A stretch of 64,000 bases of DNA. It comes from Endobacterium cereale (GTDB lineage: Bacteria > Pseudomonadota > Alphaproteobacteria > Rhizobiales > Rhizobiaceae). Of the stretch, positions 34,827 through 43,778 are shown piece after piece (position 1 is the first letter of the stretch; every line of letters begins with the position of its first letter). The stretch is from positions 1 through 64,000 of the forward strand of contig NZ_WIXI01000050.1 of assembly GCF_009617585.1 (NCBI RefSeq), given 5' to 3'. Both the position numbers and the translations under genes were made by a program. The notes beneath the pieces were generated by a model. It saw only the letters and a program-made list of their open reading frames with translations, was not told the origin of the DNA and did not search any database.

Positions 34827-37800
34827 ACGGCAATGTCTCCGCATGGGCCATCCGCAATCCGCTGCCCTCAATATTGCTCTTCGTGGTTCTGACCGTCGTC
34901 GGCTTCTACAGTTTCGTCAAACTGCCGATCACCTATTTTCCGACGATTGTAACGCCGGCGGTCAAGGTCACCGTCGATCAGTCCGGCGCGACGCCGGTCG
35001 AGCTTGAAACAGAGGTGACGCGGCTGGTCGAAAACGCGATCGCCTCGCTGCCGTCAATCAAGGAGATGTCGTCCAGCATCGGCGAAGGGCGTTCGGTCAC
35101 GACCGTTGAATTCGAGCTCGGAGTGATCTCGCCGGATCGAGCCATGGCGGATGTTCGCGATGCTGTGACGCGTATCCGTGGTGATCTGCCAGGCACGATC
35201 GACGAACCGGTAATCGAACGGATCGAGGAGGAGGCGCAATCGGTCGTTACCTATGCTGTTTTCAGCCCAGGGATGAGCCAGGCCGAACTTTCCTGGTTCG
35301 TCGATGATACGGTTACGCGTGCGCTTCAAGGCTTGTCGGGCGTGGGGCGCGTGGAGCGGATTGGTGGCGCTGATCGGGAAGTTCTGATCGAACTCGATGC
35401 CGACCGGCTGCAGGCGCTTTCGCTGTCGGCCAGTTCGGTGAACGAGGCAATTTCAGAAAACCGGTTCGATCGCTCGGGTGGACGCAGCAATCTGGAAGGC
35501 GGCGAACAGGTTCTGACCACTGCGGCTGCGGCCGAGACGATTGCCGGCGTGGGCGAGACGCGCTTGTCGTTGCCAGGTGAAGGGTCGGTGCGACTGGCGG
35601 ATGTCGCTGATGTTTGGGATTCCGTGGCCGAACCTCGGTCATTTGCCAGTCTCAATGGTGCGGATATCGTCGGGTTCGCTATCTATCGCTCTCAGGGCGC
35701 CAGCGATGTCACCGTGGCGAAAGCAGTTGCCGATGCCGTGAAGCAACTGGAGGCGGGGCGGTCCGATCTGCGTTTCAGCCTCGTTGATGACACCGTGTCC
35801 TACACGCAAGGCAATTATCGCTCGGCGATCAACACGCTTCTGGAGGGAGCGGTCCTTTCCATTGTTGTCGTCTTTCTGTTCCTGCGCGATTGGCGAGCGA
35901 CAATCGTTGCCGCCGTGGCCTTGCCGCTGTCGATCATTCCAACCTTCTTCGCGCTCGATCTGCTTGGTTTTTCCCTCAATATTCTCAGTCTTCTGGCGAT
36001 CACCCTGGTGACCGGTATTCTGGTGGATGATGCGATCGTCGAGATCGAGAATGTCGTGCGCCACCGCAACATGGGAAAATCTGCTTACAGGGCCGCACTT
36101 GATGCCTCCGACGAGATCGGACTAGCCGTCATTGCCATCTCCGCCACGATCATAGCGGTCTTTGCGCCGGTCGGGCTGATGAGCGGTGTCGTTGGCCTGT
36201 ATTTTCGCGAGTTCGGGCTGACGGTAGCCATCGCCGTGTTCTTCTCGCTGTTGGTGGCACGGCTGATCACGCCGATCATGGCGGCTCATGTCATGACCAA
36301 TGCAATGCCGGAGGACGTGCCAAAGGGGCCGCTTTCCGTCAGCTACGAGGCCTTATTGCGAAAAACGCTTCGCTGGAGGTGGCTGACAGTCGGCACTGCC
36401 TTGGGTCTGTTTGCCGTGGCCATCGTTTCGCTGATCTCGTTACCCACCACGTTCCTGCCGGCAGAAGATACCGGACGTCTGACGCTGACGGTCGAATTGC
36501 CGCCGGGTACGACGCTTGACGAAACTCGAAGTCTCACCGACGGGATCTCATCCGTCATCGGGAAGCTTGACGAAGTCGAGGGTGTGTTTGTGCGTGCTGG
36601 CTCGAGCATGAGCGGCCAGCAGGATGTGCGATTTGCCGTGGTCTCTGTTGATCTTTCGCACAAAACGGAGCGAGATCGGTCTTCCTTTGCCATAGAGATG
36701 GAGCTTGCAAAAGCGCTTGGCGATACGCCCGATGCTCGCCTGCGATTCCTCAACGACCGTGGCGGACGAGACATATCCTTTTCCGTCCTCGGCAGCGATG
36801 GAGATGTTGTGAGCAAGGTCACCGACGATATTCTCAGGGAGATGGCCGGCAAGGGAAGTTTCATCGGTCCGGCAAGCGATAACGCGGCCATGCGTCCCGA
36901 ACTGCACGTAACCGTCGACACTGACAGGGCAGCGATGCTCGGCGTATCGACCGACGCGATTGCCAGCACGCTACGCATTTCCACGATCGGCGATGTTGAC
37001 AGCCGTCTTGCCAATTTCATGGAAGCGTCGCGGCAGATCCCGATCCGGGTGAGGCTTGCCCAGCAAGAACGCGGACAGTTGTCGATCTTCGAGACCCTCA
37101 GCGTGCCCGCCGCTGATGGGAAAAAGGTACCGCTTTCCGCGGTCGCGACAATCAGTTTCGACCAGACTGTCTCGGCTATTGACCGTTTTGATCGCCAACG
37201 GCGAAACGAAATTGGCGCCGATATGGCAAACGGCCTGACCTCGGGGCAGGGGCTGGAACTTCTGTTGCAGTTGAACAGCGTCAAAAACCTGCCTGACGGC
37301 GTGCGTATTCAGGCCACCGGTGATTCCGACACGGAAGGCGAAGTGTTTGAAAGTTTCGCCGTCGCCATGGGAGCGGGGATCATGCTCGTCCTCATCGTCC
37401 TGATCCTGCTTTTCAGGAGCATTCTGTCGCCCTTCACCATCCTCGCCTCCTTGCCATTGTCGATCGGCGGCGTTGCCGCAGCGCTTTTCCTGAGTGGCTA
37501 TGCGATCTCCTTGCCGGTGATGATCGGCATACTGATGCTTATGGGTATCGTCACAAAGAATGCGATCATGCTGGTCGACTTTGCCATCGAGCGGGAAGCG
37601 CATGGCTATTCCCGGATGGAAGCGATCGTCGAAGCCTGCCTCGAACGGGTGCGGCCGATCGTGATGACAACGCTTGCTATGGCGGGCGGCATGTTGCCCT
37701 CGGCATTCGGTATCGGTGATGGCGGAGAGTTTCGAGCACCCATGGCAATTGCGGTGATCGGCGGCCTGCTCGTCTCGACTATCCTGTCGCTGATCGTCAT

Positions 37801-37888
37801 CCCGTCGCTGCACCTCATCATTTCAGGTTTCGGCGATCATCTAGCCAAGTTGTTTAGGCCGTTCCTCCACCCCGTTAAAGTGGTCTGA
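34823..37888 (+). CDS. RND-family efflux permease (HAE1-like)
   Basis: A 1021-residue inner-membrane proton antiporter of full RND length with about 12 helices. The N-terminus WAIRNPLPSILLFVVLTVVG is typical. The proton-relay aspartates are in TM4, ITLVTGILVDDAIVEIENVV. The second half repeats the pattern with MGIVTKNAIMLVDFAIERE in TM10. Large periplasmic loops follow TM1 and TM7. It takes up substrate from periplasm or outer leaflet and works with the adaptor encoded upstream. The periplasmic domain cannot be assigned to a particular drug class by eye. The response regulator and kinase downstream (38730, 40635) are plausible controllers, though separate from it. Confidence 0.94.
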   Translation: MNGNVSAWAIRNPLPSILLFVVLTVVGFYSFVKLPITYFPTIVTPAVKVTVDQSGATPVELETEVTRLVENAIASLPSIKEMSSSIGEGRSVTTVEFELGVISPDRAMADVRDAVTRIRGDLPGTIDEPVIERIEEEAQSVVTYAVFSPGMSQAELSWFVDDTVTRALQGLSGVGRVERIGGADREVLIELDADRLQALSLSASSVNEAISENRFDRSGGRSNLEGGEQVLTTAAAAETIAGVGETRLSLPGEGSVRLADVADVWDSVAEPRSFASLNGADIVGFAIYRSQGASDVTVAKAVADAVKQLEAGRSDLRFSLVDDTVSYTQGNYRSAINTLLEGAVLSIVVVFLFLRDWRATIVAAVALPLSIIPTFFALDLLGFSLNILSLLAITLVTGILVDDAIVEIENVVRHRNMGKSAYRAALDASDEIGLAVIAISATIIAVFAPVGLMSGVVGLYFREFGLTVAIAVFFSLLVARLITPIMAAHVMTNAMPEDVPKGPLSVSYEALLRKTLRWRWLTVGTALGLFAVAIVSLISLPTTFLPAEDTGRLTLTVELPPGTTLDETRSLTDGISSVIGKLDEVEGVFVRAGSSMSGQQDVRFAVVSVDLSHKTERDRSSFAIEMELAKALGDTPDARLRFLNDRGGRDISFSVLGSDGDVVSKVTDDILREMAGKGSFIGPASDNAAMRPELHVTVDTDRAAMLGVSTDAIASTLRISTIGDVDSRLANFMEASRQIPIRVRLAQQERGQLSIFETLSVPAADGKKVPLSAVATISFDQTVSAIDRFDRQRRNEIGADMANGLTSGQGLELLLQLNSVKNLPDGVRIQATGDSDTEGEVFESFAVAMGAGIMLVLIVLILLFRSILSPFTILASLPLSIGGVAAALFLSGYAISLPVMIGILMLMGIVTKNAIMLVDFAIEREAHGYSRMEAIVEACLERVRPIVMTTLAMAGGMLPSAFGIGDGGEFRAPMAIAVIGGLLVSTILSLIVIPSLHLIISGFGDHLAKLFRPFLHPVKVV

Positions 37889-38039
37889 CAAAATCGTTCC
37901 GAGAGGGGCAGTCTGCTGGGGCTGTCCCCTTCACATGTCTTAGCTGCTCTTAACAGACGGCAACATATCGTTAAGCCGAAGTGTCGCCATGCATGGGAAA
38001 GCCGATGCGTCCACCATCCCGCGAGGCTTCAGGAACACC

Positions 38040-38657
38040 ATGACCCACATCCGCTCTCCCTTCGTCCAGATCTACCGCATCAACGCCCTGCGGTTTTCCG
38101 CCGGCATCGCCTTTTGCCTGCTGGCCGTCACATCCGCACCGCCTGCATTTCCGCTCGTCAGCGCCGTGCTCGAGCTCGTTGGAACTTTGGCCATCTTCGT
38201 GGCCATCGCGGGTCGTGGCTGGTCTCTTCTCTACATCGGTGGCCGCAAGAATTCGGAACTGGTGACGACCGGTCCTTATTCGATCAGCCGCAATCCACTT
38301 TATTTCTTCAGTCTGCTCGGAATTGCCGGTATCGGCGCACAAACGGGCAGCGTCTTGTCCATGCTGATACTCGTTGCTGTCGCATGGCTTGCCTTCGATA
38401 TGGCCATGCGCGGCGAGGATGCCTATCTCGGCAGCCGTTATGGAATCGGCTTTGACGAATACAAGGCATCCGTGCCGCGTCTTCTGCCCAAACTGTCGCT
38501 CTGGCGGGAATGTGATGATCTACCGCTTCGTTCGGCTCAGGCCATCGGCAGCCTGCGCGATGGAGCAGTTTTTCTCGGTGCCTGGGCTGTCGTCGAACTG
38601 ATCAGGATCATGCAGACAATGGGCCTCCTGCCTGCCCTCTGGAGCCTGCCGGTGTGA
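38040..38657 (+). CDS. Isoprenylcysteine methyltransferase-like membrane protein
   Basis: About 205 residues from the ATG at 38040 (AGGA just upstream); an ATG at 37989 would add 17 residues. It has several membrane helices, with the signature RNSELVTTGPYSISRNPLYFF-like segment at about 80-100: GPYSISRNPLYF is the hallmark of ICMT/PEMT-type phospholipid or isoprenylcysteine methyltransferases. YGIGFDEYKASVPRLLP near the C-terminus matches the SAM-binding end, YxxYxxxVPxxxP. Bacterial members usually methylate membrane lipids or unknown small hydrophobic substrates. It lies between the RND pump and the response regulator, with no overlap to either. Confidence 0.82.
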   Translation: MTHIRSPFVQIYRINALRFSAGIAFCLLAVTSAPPAFPLVSAVLELVGTLAIFVAIAGRGWSLLYIGGRKNSELVTTGPYSISRNPLYFFSLLGIAGIGAQTGSVLSMLILVAVAWLAFDMAMRGEDAYLGSRYGIGFDEYKASVPRLLPKLSLWRECDDLPLRSAQAIGSLRDGAVFLGAWAVVELIRIMQTMGLLPALWSLPV

Positions 38658-38729
38658 GCCGGGCCGTTTGCCAAGCTTCGCAACAAAACTTAATAAAGCG
38701 AAACATCTCCAAACCTAGCTGGGTGCCAT

Positions 38730-39485
38730 ATGGCGGCGGTCAGGACAGCGAGGACAAGCCGGGTGCAAGCGAACGCCAACAATGCAAAAATCCTAATCGT
38801 TGAAGACGATCCCGAAATCGGCAAGCTGCTTGCGCTCGCCGTACAGGAAAACGGCATGATTGCGACTGTCGCCGAAGACGGACATGTGATGAATGCACTG
38901 CTACGCAGCAATGAATTCGATCTGATCATCCTGGACGTCATGCTGCCGGGAGAGGATGGCCTCAGCATCTGCCGGCGTATCCGTTCGGACAAGACAACGC
39001 CGATCATACTGCTGACCGCGCTTGGCGAAGAGGTCGACCGCATCGTCGGCCTGGAAGTCGGTGCGGATGACTACATCACCAAGCCTTTCAGTCCACGAGA
39101 GGTCGTGGCGCGCATCCGCAGCCTTTTGCGCCGCGCATCCTATGGTCTGGCACATACCACCCGTCAACGCACGTTGCGTTTCGAAGGCTGGCAGATTGAT
39201 CCGATGCGTCGCCAGCTACACGATCCAAGCAATGCGCGTGTCGCCGTGACAACCACTGAATTCGACCTTCTTCTCGCCTTCTGTCGTAACCCCGGCCGGG
39301 TCATCACCCGCGAGGAACTGCTCTCGCTCACCCATACCGGTCTGGCAGGACCGATCGAGCGCAGCGTCGATGTGCATATCAGTCGCCTGCGCCAGAAGAT
39401 CGAGGCCGATCCGAAAATACCGATCTTCCTGCAAACCGTCAGGCTCGGCGGTTATGTGTTCACTGCCCGGGTCGAACAAGCCTGA
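38730..39485 (+). CDS. OmpR/PhoB-family response regulator
   Basis: A 251-residue regulator. The receiver domain runs about 20-135 with acidic pocket IVEDDPE (about 23-29), phosphoacceptor D69 in LIILDVMLPGEDG, T/S at LLTALG and K in DDYITKPFSP. The C-terminal winged-helix domain contains TEFDLLLAFCRNPGRVITREEL and SVDVHISRLRQKIE, ending QTVRLGGYVFTA. An in-frame GTG at 38763 with AGGACAAG upstream would remove an unstructured leader and may be the true start. The cognate kinase is probably the one at 40635, with a MipA/OmpV gene inserted between them on the other strand. Confidence 0.92.
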   Translation: MAAVRTARTSRVQANANNAKILIVEDDPEIGKLLALAVQENGMIATVAEDGHVMNALLRSNEFDLIILDVMLPGEDGLSICRRIRSDKTTPIILLTALGEEVDRIVGLEVGADDYITKPFSPREVVARIRSLLRRASYGLAHTTRQRTLRFEGWQIDPMRRQLHDPSNARVAVTTTEFDLLLAFCRNPGRVITREELLSLTHTGLAGPIERSVDVHISRLRQKIEADPKIPIFLQTVRLGGYVFTARVEQA

Positions 39486-39497
39486 TGTAAACTCACG

Positions 39498-39528
39498 AAA
39501 AAAAGCCGGGCGATCGACCCGGCTTTTT
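39498..39528. terminator. Bidirectional rho-independent terminator
   Basis: AAAAGCCGGG (39501-39510) pairs with CCCGGCTTTT (39518-39527) across the loop CGATCGA. There is an A-run on the left and a T-run on the right, so it works in both directions. It separates the convergent response regulator and MipA/OmpV genes. Confidence 0.92.
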
Positions 39529-39546
39529 CACGTCATCTCTGCCGGT

Positions 39547-40395
39547 TCAGAACTTGTAGCCGACGAATAGCGAGGCCGAAGGCTGCACTTTCTCTTCGAC
39601 GATCGGACTGTCGGCCGCGTCACCGGTCAGGAAGCCGACGCCTGCCTCGCCGCGCACCAGCCAGTTTTCGCTGAGCATGTAAATCGCTGATGCCGACACG
39701 TTAACGCGCTTCAGGCCGGCTTCCGCCTTGTATTCGGCAAGGCCGGAGCTGGCGGCCTGGGCCGCCGTCACGCCAAAATAGCTTTGCATGTGCTTGTCGT
39801 TGGCAACCACCGCCTCGACACCTGCGCCAAGGATCAGTCGTTCGGTCACGGGTGCCTGATATTCGGCGCCAAATGTGCCGATCAGGCTTTCGCTGCCATC
39901 GATCGTCTGGTCGACGGCGGCGTAAAACTCGAAACCGCTCCATTCGTAGGACGCCTTGGCGCCGACAGTTGCGGCAAAATCAATGTCGCCCAATCCGCGC
40001 AGGCGATCGGCGTCATCCTGGTCGCGACCGCTTTCATAGCCGACCTTGGCGGCCAGCTTGAAACCGTTCTGTTGGATCGCGGTCACGGTCACGCCGCGCG
40101 GATCGATTTCCAGCCAATCGCCGTAATTGAAAACGATGAACGGTACGGGAGAAACTTCAAACTTGTCGCCGCCTTCGTATTCCGGCTCATAGATGGCGCC
40201 GGCGCCAACGATAAGGCTCCAGTTGCGCTGTGGTTTTTCATTGTCGAACCGCTTCTGATCGAAAGCCGGTTCCGGAGGCTGGTCGACGATGCTTGTGTCG
40301 GCGGCAAGCGTGTTCGAACCCGTGCCGACCAGCACGAGCGAGACGTATAGGGCGCTGGTCAGAAGTCGCCGGTCGGTCCGTTTGATAAAAGACAT
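39547..40395 (-). CDS. MipA/OmpV-family outer-membrane protein
   Basis: A 282-residue protein with a signal peptide (ALYVSLVLVGTGSNTLAAD, cleavage near 32). The mature part has the family pattern NWSLIVGAGAIYEPEYEGGD followed by VSPVPFIVFNYGDWLEIDPRG, then strand repeats and the C-terminus PSASLFVGYKF with terminal Phe. MipA proteins act as scaffolds for murein-synthesising enzymes or as OmpV-like porins. In several bacteria the family is encoded next to two-component systems and responds to antibiotics or cations. Here it sits between regulator and kinase genes, transcribed opposite to the regulator. Confidence 0.9.
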   Translation of the reverse strand: MSFIKRTDRRLLTSALYVSLVLVGTGSNTLAADTSIVDQPPEPAFDQKRFDNEKPQRNWSLIVGAGAIYEPEYEGGDKFEVSPVPFIVFNYGDWLEIDPRGVTVTAIQQNGFKLAAKVGYESGRDQDDADRLRGLGDIDFAATVGAKASYEWSGFEFYAAVDQTIDGSESLIGTFGAEYQAPVTERLILGAGVEAVVANDKHMQSYFGVTAAQAASSGLAEYKAEAGLKRVNVSASAIYMLSENWLVRGEAGVGFLTGDAADSPIVEEKVQPSASLFVGYKF

Positions 40396-40634
40396 GGGTG
40401 CTCCAGTGATTTGACACGGGCCTCGCCGGTAAAGCCGGGCCGTGTGTGCAACACACCCGTCCTGTCACGCGGCAATCCTGCGCTTCATGTCTTTGTGTTA
40501 CGCTTTGTTGCGCCCCACCGGCTTGCCGGGATTTTTCGTGGGGCCGACATAAAACTTAATGTCCAATTTTCGCCTTGCTCTCTATTGTGCACAGCGAATG
40601 TCGCGGGCTTTGGCGCGGCAACCATTTTTCACAC

Positions 40635-41999
40635 ATGAGGAAAACCCGAGGAGGCGTTTTGGGATTTCGGTTGCCCAGGTTGATCTCAACCATTCATGGC
40701 CAGATCACCGCCGTCATTTTTGCCTGCCTCGTCATTGCCTTCGTGATCGGCTCGACGTTGGAAAGCTGGGTGCGGGACGAATACAGCGCGCCCGATCTTG
40801 AAGGCATGTCCGCGCGTGTTTCGGCTATCGCCCTGGTGCTTGCCAAGGCCGAGCCCCACGAACGGGATATCGTTTTGATGGCCGCAAATCGCGGCGAGTT
40901 GTCGCTTATACAGCGGCCAATCAGCTATTTTGACAATGTCTCCACCACATCGCCTGATGAGCCATTCATACAGGTCGTCATCGACAGGCTGCTTCCGCCG
41001 GAAGACCGGCCCATTCCCTATGGTGGGTGGAGAACGTTCGTCGATGGCAAACGCGTTCTTGCCGCGAAGGTCGATGAAGAGACACTTCTCGTCATGGAGT
41101 TGCAGCCGGAACGTTTCCTGCGCACCGATGCGCTGCGGTTCGGCTCCAACTATCTGGTGGCGACCGTAACGCTGATCATCCTGTTCTCCGTTTTTTCCGT
41201 GTGGGCCATCACTAGCCCTTTGCGCCGCATCGCTTCGTCCGCCATGAAGGCCGATATCTCGCTCGGGCCGGCGCCTTTCGAGGAGCGCGGCAGTGTCGAA
41301 ATCGTGGCGCTGGCGCGTGCACTGAACGGCATGCAAACCCGCATTTCCTCCATGGTGGAGGCACGCACACGAATGCTGCGCGGCATCAGCCATGACCTGC
41401 GCACACCATTGACGCGGCTGCGGTTGCGAGCGGATCGTGTCAGCGAGGAAGAGGTTCGCGATGCTTTGTTGGCGGATATCGAGCGTATCGACCAACTTCT
41501 GAAGGAAAGCCTCGGTTATCTGCGTGACAACCACCAATATGAAGAGACGCAGCGCGTCGATCTGGCATCGGTGCTGCAGACAGTCTGTGATGAATTTGCC
41601 GATATGGGACACGATGTGCGCTATCTTGGCCCGTCGCGCGCTGTCGCCAGTGTCCGGCCGTCGGCCATCACACGCGCGATCACCAATCTATGTGAGAACG
41701 GGGTGAAATTCGGTACGAAGGTTGAGGTTCACCTGCTTATGGAAAATGCCGGTGCCGTGATCGAAATACTGGATGACGGGCCGGGGATACCTGAAACGCA
41801 TCGAGCCCGCGTACTTGAACCGTTTTTCAAGGTGGATAGTGCGCGCGGTGGTTCAGATAAAGGGTTCGGACTTGGCCTGTCGATCGTTTCAGAGATCGTG
41901 CAGGCCCATCACGGTACGCTGGAATTCTCCGATCGCCAGCCTGAGGGACTGGTCGTCAGGCTCGAATTGCCGGGCCAAAGTATGCATCAGAAGCTCTAG
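40635..41999 (+). CDS. Sensor histidine kinase (EnvZ-like)
   Basis: About 454 residues. It has N-terminal helix TAVIFACLVIAFVIGSTLE, a periplasmic domain of about 120 residues, and a second helix VATVTLIILFSVFSVWAITS leading into a HAMP segment (SPLRRIASSAMKAD). HisKA has phosphoacceptor H253 in MLRGISHDLRTPLTRLRLRA. The ATPase domain has NLCENGVKFG (N box), EILDDGPGIPE (G1) and GFGLGLSIV (G2). The start is uncertain: the ATG at 40635 is used, while a TTG at 40659 has the stronger site GAGGAGG. It probably phosphorylates the regulator at 38730-39485. Confidence 0.9.
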   Translation: MRKTRGGVLGFRLPRLISTIHGQITAVIFACLVIAFVIGSTLESWVRDEYSAPDLEGMSARVSAIALVLAKAEPHERDIVLMAANRGELSLIQRPISYFDNVSTTSPDEPFIQVVIDRLLPPEDRPIPYGGWRTFVDGKRVLAAKVDEETLLVMELQPERFLRTDALRFGSNYLVATVTLIILFSVFSVWAITSPLRRIASSAMKADISLGPAPFEERGSVEIVALARALNGMQTRISSMVEARTRMLRGISHDLRTPLTRLRLRADRVSEEEVRDALLADIERIDQLLKESLGYLRDNHQYEETQRVDLASVLQTVCDEFADMGHDVRYLGPSRAVASVRPSAITRAITNLCENGVKFGTKVEVHLLMENAGAVIEILDDGPGIPETHRARVLEPFFKVDSARGGSDKGFGLGLSIVSEIVQAHHGTLEFSDRQPEGLVVRLELPGQSMHQKL

Positions 42000-42059
42000 G
42001 AAGGTTTTATGGCTGCCGTCTGCCAGGTTCTTCGAATCCCGCAAGATACCCGGCAGCCT

Positions 42060-42243
42060 GAAAACCCGTCTAAGGAAAACGGCTTCTTCAAGTCCTTTAA
42101 AAGCAAGCGCCGTGCAGAGTGCTCGCGAAAAGTTGGAAATTTGGCGTCAATACGACAATGTGGATCGTCCTCATTCGGCAATCGGATATAACATCCCGAT
42201 TGTCCTGCAGAATCCCGATGACAAATATAGCCAGTCATCATGA
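42060..42243 (+). pseudogene. Remnant of an IS3-family transposase (C-terminal end)
   Basis: In one frame from about 42072 the sequence reads KENGFFKSFKSKRRAEC, close to the ENGF(I/C)ESFN.KLR.ECLN motif of IS3-family integrase cores. The similarity then continues in another frame with SAREKLEIWRQYDNVDRPHS followed by AIGYNIPIVL, the standard C-terminus ending at a stop near 42243. About 15 residues between the blocks are missing and the frame has shifted, and the whole N-terminal part and both terminal repeats are absent. It is a dead scrap marking an old insertion between the kinase and the M81 gene. Confidence 0.75.
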
Positions 42244-42322
42244 TCAAAGCCGGGAAACTTCAGTTCCCGGCATTCCAATCCGACCCCAGAGCATAGCGCG
42301 CCGGTGGCCCTTCGCGAAAAAT

Positions 42323-43765
42323 CTAACGCGATGCTGACCGAGCCGAGCAGAAAACCTTTGGCTCGAACGCAAAGTTCTTGTCGAAGGGAAAAGTTGCGTT
42401 TGCCTTTCGGTTGCGCGGAAGTCGTTCGACGAACTGATCGACGACACCCGGTGACAATGCCATCAAATTGGGGTTCGCGATCGGCGCCAGTTCCTGCGAG
42501 AGATAGCCGGATTTGACCACGACGATCCTGGCAACCTTCGGGTCCAGGCCCAGCCGCGTGAAATCGGCGATATAGTGATAGGGGCGGCGCTTTGCCGACA
42601 GCACCAGATCGATGCCACCAATCCTGACGACAGCCTGCCGGTCGGTCAGCTCAGAGGTTTCATGCAGAAAGCGGACGGTGGCTTTGACGGTTATTGGCTT
42701 GCTGTTGATCGCGTCGAGCGACGCTCCGACCGTCAGGTCGAGCACGGCGCCGATGCCGGCGGCATAACAGGCCTCGGTCGCCGGACGATCGACTATGCCG
42801 GCAAAGATGACGCCCTTGGCGTCGCGGGCGATCAGGGCGCTCAAGACCTCAGGACGGTCGCCGACACCGCCGCCGGTCGGGTTGTCGCCGGATTCCGCCA
42901 ATACGACCGGGGCCGTCTGGCTTGCGATCGCCTTGTCGATGCATTCGTCGATCGAACCTGTTTCGCAGCCGAAGACGAATTGCTCACGCACGTTCCAATA
43001 CGCTTCGGCGACCCGCTTGGCCTCGCGTTCTAGCACGGAGCGGTCAGTGCCTGTCATGATCGCGGCGGCGGTGGCACGAGGCTCGTCGGCCCAGACATAG
43101 CCGACCATCAGCGAAGCATCCCAGACGCCATCGATCGCATCTATTTCCGGCATCATGGCATAGAGGCTCATGGCGGGTTCATCGACCGTGCTCGTACGCT
43201 CTCCGGGCAACACGACCGGGATCGGCGCCCACGCGATGAACGGCCTGATGCCGGTTTTCAGGCTCCTGACCAGCATGGAAACGGAACGGCGCATCGTCTC
43301 CTCCACATCGATATGGGGAGCCGTGCGGTAGGTTGAATACATGTCGAGCGCATCGAGAATGCGCTGGGTGACGTTGCCATGGAGGTCGTAGCTGGCAGAG
43401 ACAGTGCAATTCGGGCCGACGAGTTCGCGGGCCGCCGAAATCCAGTCGCCCTCGGCATCTTCCATGCCCTCGACATACATGGCGCCGTGCATGGCAAGAT
43501 AGAGGCCATCGAGCGGCAAAAGCGGTTTCAGCCGGTCGAGAAACTCGGTCTTGAAGCCTTCGTAGGTGGCGCGGGCAACCGGGCCGCCGGCAATCGCGCG
43601 GCAATGAATGGTCGGCAGGAATTCCGCGTCATAATCCTTGAGAAAAGCAAAGTATGGAGCTGCCGTCAGGTCTTCGCCACGGGTGATGCGAAAATCCTTC
43701 TCCTCGTTGAGAACCGGATTATAGGTGCTGCATTCGATATGGATGCCGCCGACAGCGATGCGCAT
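42323..43765 (-). CDS. MlrC-type M81 family metallopeptidase
   Basis: A 480-residue protein from the ATG at 43765 (MRIAVGGIHIECSTYNPVLN). Upstream extension to 43960 would run into the ROK gene. Family signatures are GGIHIECSTYNP near the start, FLPTIHCRAIAGGPVARATY, DGLYLAMHGAMYVEGMEDAEGD, SYDLHGNVTQRILDALDMY with metal-ligand His/Asp, and LAESGDNPTGGGVGD later. MlrC was first described in microcystin degradation, but most relatives occur beside ABC importers for peptide-like compounds and have unknown substrates. It ends just after the IS3 scrap and lies 13 bases downstream of the ROK repressor gene, so the two are likely co-transcribed. Confidence 0.88.
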   Translation of the reverse strand: MRIAVGGIHIECSTYNPVLNEEKDFRITRGEDLTAAPYFAFLKDYDAEFLPTIHCRAIAGGPVARATYEGFKTEFLDRLKPLLPLDGLYLAMHGAMYVEGMEDAEGDWISAARELVGPNCTVSASYDLHGNVTQRILDALDMYSTYRTAPHIDVEETMRRSVSMLVRSLKTGIRPFIAWAPIPVVLPGERTSTVDEPAMSLYAMMPEIDAIDGVWDASLMVGYVWADEPRATAAAIMTGTDRSVLEREAKRVAEAYWNVREQFVFGCETGSIDECIDKAIASQTAPVVLAESGDNPTGGGVGDRPEVLSALIARDAKGVIFAGIVDRPATEACYAAGIGAVLDLTVGASLDAINSKPITVKATVRFLHETSELTDRQAVVRIGGIDLVLSAKRRPYHYIADFTRLGLDPKVARIVVVKSGYLSQELAPIANPNLMALSPGVVDQFVERLPRNRKANATFPFDKNFAFEPKVFCSARSASR

Positions 43766-43778
43766 GGAAGACCTCGAC

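Noticed and set aside
37895..37935. Hairpin after the RND permease gene
   Set aside because: The GGGGCAG/CTGTCCCC pairing needs a bulge and has no T-run, so support is too weak to list as a terminator.
41773..42243. Continuous 156-codon frame containing transposase-like end
   Set aside because: Its first half is out-of-frame kinase sequence. Only the end resembles a transposase, so it is annotated as a remnant, not a gene.
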